In this document: positions 1 through 6,141 of the stretch, one piece after another
Position numbering within the stretch: the first letter of the stretch is position 1
Layout of the letters: the number at the start of each line of letters is the position of its first letter
Assembly (NCBI GenBank): GCA_023247835.1
Contig: JAHFFU010000026.1
Span: 1 to 9,236 of the forward strand
Direction: 5' to 3'
DNA: 9,236 bases
Source of the DNA: Candidatus Bathyarchaeota archaeon
GTDB taxonomy: Archaea; Thermoproteota; Bathyarchaeia; 40CM-2-53-6; FEN-987
Notes under the pieces: generated by a model
What the model saw: the letters and a program-made list of their open reading frames with translations, nothing else
What the model was told of the DNA's origin: nothing
Database searches by the model: none
Translations under genes and position numbers: made by a program

Positions 1-345
1 GGATTCCTTTTGGTGGCAATATCCCATGACTTTCGTCTATTGCAAAGTGTCATAGTAACTTTGACTCTGGGAGAGATGCTTCAAGCCCCATCAGCGGCAT
101 CTTATGCTGCAGCTATCGCTTCGGACACGAAGCGTGGAGAGTACCTAGGATTTTACAACTGGGCTTGGAATTCGGGACAGGCGCTTAGTCCCCTAATGGG
201 AGGCCTCCTGATAGCTCTTCTTGCACCTTCGGACTTCACCACTTGGGTTGTGATTTTTGCTATAGGCGTGACCTGCTCTGTTTTCTACGTTATGCTCGGT
301 AATAGGGCGCGAGCTACTTTGTCGAATGTTGCAGACATTCTCTAA
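1..345 (+). CDS. MFS transporter, C-terminal part (5' end outside window)
   Basis: This is the last 114 codons of a major facilitator superfamily permease. The reading frame is open from base 1, so the gene begins upstream of the window; the TTG at base 10 is not a believable start. The fragment holds roughly transmembrane helices 10-12: a hydrophobic helix ending in GEML, then a loop with the basic/acidic cluster SDTKRGEYLGFYNWAW. A helix containing GQALSPLMGGLLIALL follows, then a final helix around WVVIFAIGVTCSVFYVML. The pattern of a Pro/Ala-rich helix, an R-G-x-Y-x-G loop and a G-x-x-L-x-P-x-x-G-G helix is typical of DHA1-type (MdtH-like) exporters, although substrate and direction cannot be read from this part. 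It ends 28 bp from the convergent aldolase-family gene. Family call is fairly sure; substrate unknown. Confidence 0.8.
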   Translation, partial: GFLLVAISHDFRLLQSVIVTLTLGEMLQAPSAASYAAAIASDTKRGEYLGFYNWAWNSGQALSPLMGGLLIALLAPSDFTTWVVIFAIGVTCSVFYVMLGNRARATLSNVADIL

Positions 346-373
346 AATTCGCTCAAAGCATTTTATGAAGAAC

Positions 374-1297
374 TTACGGCACGCTCGTTGCGTTTTTATC
401 GATCGGTTCTGTGGCCGCGAGAGCATCCATCAGTTCCTCCAGCTCTTTCTGGCTTTGAGAGTCCAGTTTCATTGCTGGCTCGCGAACTACTGCTGTCCTG
501 ATCGCGCCTCGTCGCCTTAGAATTTCTTTCCTGATAGCCAAGCTCACTAGGGGCTGCGCTTCATACCGAATCAACGGCAAGGCTCTGTGGAACAGCTCAC
601 GGGCTTTTTCTCGGTCACCGTTGGTGAAATGCACGTAAATTCCTACCAGTATCTCCGGATACGCGAAACCAGTCATCACGCCGCATGCTCCTCTCGAAAG
701 CTCTTCAAAAGCATACAATCCTCCCAACCCGCCGAATATTCCGAGTTTGTCTCCGATCAGGTTTCGAATTTTGGTAATCTTGAGAGGAGTGGGCGCGTCT
801 TCCAATTTGGCGTACTCGACTCCGTCGATTTCCGAAAGGCGAGCTATGAGCTCAGGCGAAAAGTGCACGCCGTAAGTGGTCGGTTCATCCTGCACCACAA
901 TCGGAACCTCAATATCCGACGCAACGTCGCTGTAGTATCTGAAAATTGCATCCTCATTTGGCTTTGCCAATCGTGGAGGGGATATCATAACAGCGTCCAC
1001 ACCAAGCTCCGCAGCCTCCTTGCTGAACATGATGGCCAGATCTGTTCCGCTCGAGCCGGTACCAGAAACTACCGGCACGCGACCATTCACGTGGTCAACT
1101 ACAGCCTTTGTTACTTCACGCCTTTCAGATTCGGAGAGGCGCATAACTTCGCCGAGAATCCCAAGAATCGTTATTCCGTGTACGCCGGCATTTAGTTCGA
1201 AATCCACTAGATTGCGCAAGCTCTGAAAGTCTATGTTCCGTGGCTCATCGAAAGGGGTCGCCAAGATCGTGTAAATTCCTTTCAGACGCGAGCTCAT
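374..1297 (-). CDS. Dihydrodipicolinate synthase (DapA)/N-acetylneuraminate lyase family protein
   Basis: A 307-residue cytosolic TIM-barrel protein, full length for the class I aldolase-like DHDPS/NAL family, whose members use a Schiff-base lysine on pyruvate-like or 2-oxo acid substrates. Visible marks: the N-terminal GIYTILATPF strand (7-16), the substrate loop GITILGILGE (41-50), the Schiff-base lysine in EYAKLED (Lys164), and GACGVMTG (203-210). Two active-site positions differ from true DapA. The loop reads GILGE where DapA has GTTGE, and by hand alignment with E. coli DapA (YNVPSRT) the catalytic Tyr133 position is Gln136 in QDEPTTYG. It is therefore probably not a lysine-pathway DapA but a catabolic aldolase, dehydratase or deaminase of this fold. 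ATG start; no Shine-Dalgarno sequence, but a TATA-like box lies about 37 bp upstream, suggesting a very short leader. Divergent from the OCD-like gene, so possibly co-regulated with it. Confidence 0.88.
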   Translation of the reverse strand: MSSRLKGIYTILATPFDEPRNIDFQSLRNLVDFELNAGVHGITILGILGEVMRLSESERREVTKAVVDHVNGRVPVVSGTGSSGTDLAIMFSKEAAELGVDAVMISPPRLAKPNEDAIFRYYSDVASDIEVPIVVQDEPTTYGVHFSPELIARLSEIDGVEYAKLEDAPTPLKITKIRNLIGDKLGIFGGLGGLYAFEELSRGACGVMTGFAYPEILVGIYVHFTNGDREKARELFHRALPLIRYEAQPLVSLAIRKEILRRRGAIRTAVVREPAMKLDSQSQKELEELMDALAATEPIDKNATSVP

Positions 1298-1384
1298 AGT
1301 CGCAACTCACGACGCTTGACATCTTTCTACATAAATACGCTTTTGTACGGCTTCGAGATGTAGGAGGCGGCCGAGTTGATCTGA
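1298..1384. promoter_or_regulatory. Divergent promoter region with shared TATA-like box
   Basis: This 87-bp gap separates the divergent DHDPS-family and OCD-family genes. The AT-rich box ATAAATA at 1331-1337 (TATTTAT on the minus strand) could serve both directions. On the minus strand it sits about 37 bp before the ATG at 1297, which would give a leader of roughly 10 nt if transcription starts 25-27 bp downstream. On the plus strand transcription would begin near 1360, just before a strong Shine-Dalgarno sequence. The box is read directly; its function is inferred from archaeal promoter spacing. Confidence 0.4.
1362..1367 (+). promoter_or_regulatory. Strong Shine-Dalgarno AGGAGG, misplaced for the OCD-like start
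   Basis: AGGAGG is a full match to the anti-Shine-Dalgarno core. It lies 17 bases before the TTG at 1385 that I take as the start of the OCD-like gene, which is too far for normal use. It is an ideal 8 bases before a TTG at 1376 that is in the same frame but is followed after one codon by TGA (1382-1384). See the separate finding on this start. Confidence 0.5.
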
Positions 1385-2359
1385 TTGGTATTGTTTCTCA
1401 ATGAGAACGAAGTTACTAGGCTTGCTAACATGCGCGAAATGATCCCAATTATTGAAGCAGTCCTACGAGACTATAGCGAGAAAAGGACCATCATGCCGCC
1501 ACGAGTCAAAATGGACATTCTTGGATCGCCTGGAACGATCCGCGCGATGCTTGCAGCCATTCCTGACGAGAAGATTTCGGGTTTCAAAGCTCTAACTGGG
1601 ACCGCTGGACAACGCCAACCTAGAGGGACATACTTCGTCGTGATGCTATTCGATACGGATGGTTCAGTAACCTGTGTAATGAGTGCTAACAGACTAACCC
1701 AGCTCAGAACAGGAGCGGCTTCGGCAGTAGCCACGAAATATCTAGCTCGGAAACGATCGGGAGTTCTAGGAATAATTGGCGGAGGAGTGCAAGGCCTTGC
1801 GCAGGTAGAGGCGATGGGCCATGTCCTAAGAATCGAAAAGGTGTTAGTTCATGACATCTCGGCAAAAAGCGCCCGAAGAACGGAAGAATTCATTCAAGAG
1901 AGGCTAGGATGGGACTCCAGAATTCATGACTCCCCTGACGACTTAGTCAAGCAAGTCGATGTCCTAATTACCTCTACAACATCGTCGAGGCCTGTCTTTG
2001 ATGGTACCAAGATAAAACCTGGAACACACATCAACGCGATTGGTTCGAACATGCCTACACGCAGGGAGTTAGATGTTAACACCCTGAAACGGTCGAAGGT
2101 CATAGTTGATTCTCTAGAACAAGCACCAAAGGAATCAGGCGATCTGCTTGAACCTGTATCAACTGGCGAGTATAGCGTTGAGCAAATTCATGGAGAGATC
2201 GGGGAGATCATATCTGGCAAGAAGATGGGGAGAGAATGTGAATCGGAAATAACACTATTCAAGTCTGTAGGCATAGCTGTAGAAGATGTTGCCGCCGCAC
2301 AACACATTTATCGCCTCGCCCTCAAATCTGGGGCGGGCAAGGAATTTGACATGTCATGA
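1385..2359 (+). CDS. Ornithine cyclodeaminase/mu-crystallin family protein (probable imine reductase or amino acid dehydrogenase)
   Basis: A 324-residue NAD(P)-dependent enzyme, the usual length for the OCD/mu-crystallin family, which includes ornithine cyclodeaminase, archaeal alanine dehydrogenase and ketimine or pyrroline-2-carboxylate reductases. The order of motifs fits: N-terminal LNENEVTRLANMRE (5-18), substrate Arg40 in MPPR, Lys68 in GFKAL, Arg108 in LRTGAAS, the Rossmann loop IIGGGVQG (130-137), and INAIGSNMPTRREL (216-229). In Pseudomonas ornithine cyclodeaminase the last motif carries the catalytic Asp228 (GGDCPGK). Here that position is Asn222, so true cyclodeaminase activity is unlikely and an oxidoreductase role is more probable. 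The TTG start at 1385 directly follows an in-frame TGA; a second TTG at 1391 is also possible, while the next ATG (residue 16) would cut off conserved sequence. A 52-bp gap separates it from the downstream amidohydrolase, which is probably co-transcribed. Confidence 0.88.
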   Translation: MVLFLNENEVTRLANMREMIPIIEAVLRDYSEKRTIMPPRVKMDILGSPGTIRAMLAAIPDEKISGFKALTGTAGQRQPRGTYFVVMLFDTDGSVTCVMSANRLTQLRTGAASAVATKYLARKRSGVLGIIGGGVQGLAQVEAMGHVLRIEKVLVHDISAKSARRTEEFIQERLGWDSRIHDSPDDLVKQVDVLITSTTSSRPVFDGTKIKPGTHINAIGSNMPTRRELDVNTLKRSKVIVDSLEQAPKESGDLLEPVSTGEYSVEQIHGEIGEIISGKKMGRECESEITLFKSVGIAVEDVAAAQHIYRLALKSGAGKEFDMS

Positions 2360-2411
2360 AAGAAACTTTCAAGACCTCCTGCTGACATGGTTCTGAAGCT
2401 GCGGGTTAGAA

Positions 2412-3152
2412 ATGATAGTAGACGGGCATGCACATTTGGGGCCTCGCGAAATCGGCGAAGAATACGCAACGATGAGTCCTCTTTACACCGGCACAGAATT
2501 AATCCAGAGTCTCGATTCCAACGGAATTGATATGGCGCTTGTTTGGGCAATGCGGCAGGGTGACGATTACAGGAAAGCTAATGAATACGTCTTGCGGGCA
2601 GCGCGGATGAATCCAAAGAGGTTTGTCCCATTTGTGAGGTTGAATCCGTGGTACTCGAACAGTGCGGACTGGCTCCGGGGCGTGGCGCGGGAGGGCAAAA
2701 CGAGAGGTGTGAAATTCCATCCCTCGGATGAGTGTTTTGACGCGGACGACAGCATAGTGCATCCTATCCTGGAAGTGGCAGAGAGGGAAAAGCTCCTCGT
2801 GGTATTTCATTCGGGGGTCACTGCGCGGCCTGCGATGATCGGGTTTGCGGCGGATAGATTTCCAAATGTCAAGATGGTCCTGGCGCACCTAGGCACGACC
2901 TTGTACGATGACTGTGCATTCGTAGCAAGAAAATGCGAAAACGTATACCTTGAAACTTCTCAATGCCCATTCTTACACCGTATAGCCCGAACAATGGTAC
3001 ACAGAGTTGGAGTCGAAAAGTTGATCTGGGGATCAGATGTGCCCTATCACTTACAAGAAATTGAGAGGAGGAAGATCGAATTGTCAGGCCTGTCAAAAGA
3101 TGAACTGGAAATGATAATGGGCGGTAACATATGTCGAATACTAAACCTCTAA
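2412..3152 (+). CDS. Amidohydrolase family (COG2159/Amidohydro_2) metal-dependent hydrolase, copy 1
   Basis: A 246-residue TIM-barrel amidohydrolase-superfamily enzyme; members of this branch hydrolyse or decarboxylate small aromatic or carboxylate compounds using a bound divalent metal. Likely metal and catalytic residues are in the expected order: the HxH pair in DGHAHLG (His6, His8), His103 in VKFHPSDE, His133 in VFHSG, His159 in VLAHLG and Asp209 in WGSDVPY. It is short for the family (often 270-350 residues) but complete, with all strands represented. The ATG start is bounded by an in-frame TGA six codons upstream; there is no strong Shine-Dalgarno sequence, consistent with translation within an operon behind the OCD-like gene. 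The gene at 6142-6882 is a close paralog: by hand, about two thirds of the last 99 residues match, including 17 identical residues in a row. The substrate is not identifiable. Confidence 0.88.
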   Translation: MIVDGHAHLGPREIGEEYATMSPLYTGTELIQSLDSNGIDMALVWAMRQGDDYRKANEYVLRAARMNPKRFVPFVRLNPWYSNSADWLRGVAREGKTRGVKFHPSDECFDADDSIVHPILEVAEREKLLVVFHSGVTARPAMIGFAADRFPNVKMVLAHLGTTLYDDCAFVARKCENVYLETSQCPFLHRIARTMVHRVGVEKLIWGSDVPYHLQEIERRKIELSGLSKDELEMIMGGNICRILNL

Positions 3153-3385
3153 TGCAATACTCGCATGAAAGATCCTCGTTCAATCTTCACTGCCCGCAAT
3201 GGTGCACACTTGTGTGACGTATTCGCGCGCTCAGAGACAGGAACTCTTTCAGCGTACGCAACAATATGACTCTCGTTAGGAAATTCACTCATCAAATTTG
3301 TGTGCTTGAAAAGCCTTAATTACATGCTCTGAAGCCATTATTGTTGTTTCCTTTTCCAGGACAACCTTTAGCAGAGGAAGAATGT
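3153..3385 (+). promoter_or_regulatory. Intergenic region with a possible TATA box (3315-3322)
   Basis: About 230 bp without a gene between the first amidohydrolase and the solute-binding protein. The only signals I see are an AT-rich CTTAATTA at 3315-3322, which would put transcription start near 3345 and leave a leader of about 40 nt, and GAGGAAG at 3374-3380, a Shine-Dalgarno-like sequence 5 bases before the GTG at 3386. I see no convincing hairpin plus T-tract terminator behind the amidohydrolase gene, but this spacing suggests the solute-binding gene has its own promoter. Confidence 0.3.
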
Positions 3386-5311
3386 GTGACTCCTTCGTCT
3401 AGTCGCAAAAAAATGATTGCTGCTATTGTCCTGATCGTACTGATTGCAATTGGTGCAGGCTTCTACGTGACTCGGCAGCCGCCGGGTGGGACAACTACGA
3501 CTGTTGGCCTCCATGTTCCTAACTCAGACACATTGATTGAAGAGACGGCGCGCGAACCGGGTCCGGGTGGATACGACCCGGCGCTAACTTGGGATGCAGG
3601 CGGAAACTACGTGATGGAAAACGTTTACGAGATGCTGGTATACTACGATGGGTCAAGCCCCGACAAGCTCATACCATGGCTCGCGGAGAGGTGGGACGTC
3701 TCATCGGATGGCCTTACTTACACGTTTCATCTTAGACAGGGAATTAAGTTCCATGATGGCACTCCTTTCAACGCAACGGCAGTCAAATTCTCTATAGACC
3801 GAGCAATTCTAGTCAATCACGCGGATGGACCCGAGTTCCTGATCGCACCCCAAGAGACAATGGCTATCAAAGGAGGGCCACGCTACTTCACTGCCGAGAC
3901 TGTTTCGAACTATAATGCTTCTGAAGCCAAGATATACCTAGCACAGGAGGGCGTAAAGGTTCTTGACCTGTACATGGTTCAGATAACCCTCGAGCATCCT
4001 TATGCTCCCGCCCTCGCAACAATGGCATTCACAGTCACAGGCATCGTCTCCCCATCATATGTCATTGCTAACTGTCCAGGGTCAGCGGAGATGCCGGGGG
4101 TTACGCCTGGAATCGAGTGTGAATTCATGCGAACTCACGCGGCCGGCACCGGTCCCTACAAGCTCGTTGAAGTGACTCCGAAATCTCGTGTCGTCCTAGA
4201 GAGATACGACGGCTACTGGGGTGGCCCGCAGAATACAGGGCCAGCGAAACTCAGCCGATACCTGATAAGTTACGTTCCAGAGATGGCGACCCGCCAGCTT
4301 GACCTGTATGCTGGGACGGCAGACGGCATACAACTAAAAGCAGAGAACGCGTTTGGCATCATAGACAGAAACGCATGGCTTAGCACCAAAGAAATCAAAC
4401 CTCTCAAGAATGGAGTGAGAGTCTGGAGTGCCCCAACAGTCCAGATCCTAGATTTGGCACTTAATCCGAGATTTCCCCCACTCGATAACGTAGACTTCCG
4501 AAGGGCAGTTGCCTACGCTTTTCCATATGACAAGTTCATCAACCAGGTTCTGAACGGCTTTGCCGTAAAGAAGAATGCGCTAATACCTAAAGGAATGCTC
4601 GGCTATGACCTGACTTTGCCTGGATATGACTACAATCCTGACAAGGCACGTGAATTATTCCGCAAGGTAGGATTCAACGGCACACTTGAATTTCTTGTAG
4701 AAGCAAACGAGCCGAACTCATTAGCTGCTACGTTGTTGCTGAAGGATAGCCTCAGTGAGCTTGCAGGTATCAACATCGAAATAAAGGAGGTAGATACGGC
4801 CAGTTACCTGACTCTCTTCCATGATTTCAACGTGCCTGTGCTCATCTTTCGTTGGACGCAGGACATTGCCGACCCTGCAGTCATGGTTGCTAATTTCGCA
4901 ACCCCAGCAGGGTTTCAGGGACAGACATCCCAATTCAACAACGCGACAATAATCCAAATGGTGCAAGAGGCAGGCGCGTCACTTGACCCAACGAGAAGGG
5001 CGCAACTTTACCGTGAGATTCAGCTAGAGATGCTCCGCAAAGTCATAACGATCCCGATTCTGAGCCCAATAGCACTCTTCGCCGAAAGGGATTGGGTGCT
5101 CCCTGCTGACGAACCGGTCGGACGAGGTGTCTACAATTCAGAGTACGGAGACGGCGACGGCGGTGTTCAGGGCGGGTACCATGCTTACTACGTCACAAAG
5201 GCCGAGACCACGCCACAAGTATCAATAATCATCGGGAACTCACCCATCGGAACCAGTAACCTCTTCGCTGTCTCGGCCGTATGCGTCGTAAGTCCCTTTA
5301 GGGAACACTAA
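3386..5311 (+). CDS. ABC transporter family-5 solute-binding protein (DppA/OppA type), membrane anchored
   Basis: Extracellular binding protein of the SBP_bac_5 family, which delivers peptides, or sometimes sugars or nickel complexes, to an ABC importer. I choose the GTG at 3386 (641 residues) over the TTG at 3341, because GAGGAAG sits 5 bases upstream and it gives a clean N-terminus: SSSRKK, a hydrophobic helix (10-27), then a short Pro/Gly/Thr linker. There is no lipobox cysteine, so it is probably held by an uncleaved helix, as is common in archaea. The family signature is clear around 100-140 (AERWDVSSDGLTYTFHLRQG, then IKFHDGTPFNATAVKFSIDR). Others are AAGTGPYKL (252-260) and LDNVDFRRAVAYAFPYD (366-382). 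Cys230 and Cys245 could form a disulfide, and several N-x-S/T sequons (129, 177, 431, 519) could be glycosylated. The C-terminus is hydrophobic but stops abruptly at SPFREH. No permease or ATPase genes lie in the window, so partners must be elsewhere. Confidence 0.9.
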   Translation: MTPSSSRKKMIAAIVLIVLIAIGAGFYVTRQPPGGTTTTVGLHVPNSDTLIEETAREPGPGGYDPALTWDAGGNYVMENVYEMLVYYDGSSPDKLIPWLAERWDVSSDGLTYTFHLRQGIKFHDGTPFNATAVKFSIDRAILVNHADGPEFLIAPQETMAIKGGPRYFTAETVSNYNASEAKIYLAQEGVKVLDLYMVQITLEHPYAPALATMAFTVTGIVSPSYVIANCPGSAEMPGVTPGIECEFMRTHAAGTGPYKLVEVTPKSRVVLERYDGYWGGPQNTGPAKLSRYLISYVPEMATRQLDLYAGTADGIQLKAENAFGIIDRNAWLSTKEIKPLKNGVRVWSAPTVQILDLALNPRFPPLDNVDFRRAVAYAFPYDKFINQVLNGFAVKKNALIPKGMLGYDLTLPGYDYNPDKARELFRKVGFNGTLEFLVEANEPNSLAATLLLKDSLSELAGINIEIKEVDTASYLTLFHDFNVPVLIFRWTQDIADPAVMVANFATPAGFQGQTSQFNNATIIQMVQEAGASLDPTRRAQLYREIQLEMLRKVITIPILSPIALFAERDWVLPADEPVGRGVYNSEYGDGDGGVQGGYHAYYVTKAETTPQVSIIIGNSPIGTSNLFAVSAVCVVSPFREH

Positions 5312-5312
5312 G

Positions 5313-5331
5313 AAGCGCCGGTATTGCGCTT
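5313..5331 (+). terminator. Possible terminator hairpin after the solute-binding protein gene
   Basis: A perfect 6-bp stem, AAGCGC (5313-5318) with GCGCTT (5326-5331) around a 7-base loop, starts two bases past the stop codon. No strong T-run follows immediately, so termination is only suggested; it may instead protect the mRNA 3' end. Confidence 0.3.
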
Positions 5332-5394
5332 GTCTAACCTGTCCCTTTCATTGTGACTTCTGATTTCGGCCGACAGCTATAGAAAATTCTGGTG

Positions 5395-5419
5395 CTGTGG
5401 GTCCGGAATCCTGCCACAG
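5395..5419 (-). terminator. Possible terminator hairpin after the cupin gene
   Basis: CTGTGG (5395-5400) pairs with CCACAG (5414-5419) around a 13-base loop, starting four bases beyond the cupin stop codon on the minus strand. A short T-run (minus strand of 5382-5386) follows about ten bases later. Together with the hairpin at 5313 this gives one stem behind each of two convergent genes. Confidence 0.3.
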
Positions 5420-5423
5420 AGCC

Positions 5424-6116
5424 TTATGGGAGGAATTCGAAGACCAAGTATTGAAAGTCATCATCTTCGGTATTGTGGACACTGTGAATTACATGCGGCC
5501 CGGTGTAGACCATGGAACCGGGCCTAACAGAAAAATCTCGCTCGCCAATTCTAACAAAACCTTTTCCCCGCAAGGTGTAGAGTATTTCCTCTTCATGCTC
5601 ATGCGAGCCTAGGTTTGATTTTGGAGTAAGCGTTTCAAGATCAACTCCAATTAGTCGCTTTGCGCCAACATCCCGCAAATCATCTGGAGTCAAGATAGAT
5701 CTACTGACAAATCCCACCAAGAAATGAACATGAAATTGAGATGAACTGACCACTTTAGGTCTTCCCACAGCTCCAGCTTCAGTTCTACAATGGGCAACCA
5801 AACATCTGAAAGGCCCTTCACCCGTATTAGCGAGCGCATGGCCCAAGCCTGACGGGACCCAGATTGCTGTATCAGGACCGATAGACCACCTGCTCGGGCT
5901 ACCCTTTTTCTGGAATGCGATTAACCCCCGCCCGGACAGAAGGTAATAGCAAAACTCGATGCTGTCACTTTCGATGTCAACTCTTCTTTCCTCATCTATG
6001 GTGATTAGTTTCAGGCCGGCGTTTCCGTTCGAGGTTTGCTCGGCATTTAGCAGCGTGTATTCGAAGATTCCCTTAGCTAGCCGGGAAGGAGCTACTTCAC
6101 GCAGGTTGGTTTGCAA
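5424..6116 (-). CDS. Bicupin protein with one complete metal site
   Basis: A 230-residue protein made of two cupin (double-stranded beta-helix) domains. The C-terminal cupin (about 155-230) has a full motif set: His172, His174 and Glu177 in SHEHEEEILYTLRG, then PGSMVYTGPHVIHSVHN with His211 as the fourth ligand. The N-terminal cupin (about 35-115) keeps the fold (IEFCYYLLSGRGLIAF; WVPSGLGHALANTG with His93) but lacks the HxH pair, so it probably binds no metal. One active and one degenerate cupin is the arrangement seen in (S)-ureidoglycine aminohydrolase, but also in other isomerases and dioxygenases, so I give no reaction. The TTG start is the only start after an in-frame TAA eight codons upstream; GGAG lies 11 bases before it. 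It is 25 bp behind the second amidohydrolase, almost certainly in one operon with it. Confidence 0.85.
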   Translation of the reverse strand: MQTNLREVAPSRLAKGIFEYTLLNAEQTSNGNAGLKLITIDEERRVDIESDSIEFCYYLLSGRGLIAFQKKGSPSRWSIGPDTAIWVPSGLGHALANTGEGPFRCLVAHCRTEAGAVGRPKVVSSSQFHVHFLVGFVSRSILTPDDLRDVGAKRLIGVDLETLTPKSNLGSHEHEEEILYTLRGKGFVRIGERDFSVRPGSMVYTGPHVIHSVHNTEDDDFQYLVFEFLP

Positions 6117-6141
6117 ATAATTCTGTTCTCCGAAGTGTTAG

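Noticed and set aside
587..1195. Open reading frame of 202 codons on the plus strand
   Set aside because: It lies wholly inside and antisense to the DHDPS-family gene, whose protein has clear family motifs; the antisense product has no recognisable motif or start signal.
2041..2052. GGTTCGAAC, like a tRNA T-loop
   Set aside because: It is inside the OCD-like coding sequence, and no acceptor stem or anticodon arm can be folded around it.
2499..2888. Open reading frame of 129 codons on the minus strand
   Set aside because: Antisense to the first amidohydrolase, with no domain signature and rich in Arg/Pro/His as expected of an antisense shadow.
3341..3385. Longer N-terminus of the solute-binding protein from TTG at 3341
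   Set aside because: It would add 15 residues before the basic-hydrophobic anchor, and the Shine-Dalgarno-like GAGGAAG sits just before GTG 3386 instead.
5397..5612. Open reading frame of 71 codons on the plus strand at the end of the cupin gene
   Set aside because: Overlaps the conserved C-terminal cupin on the other strand and has no recognisable features.
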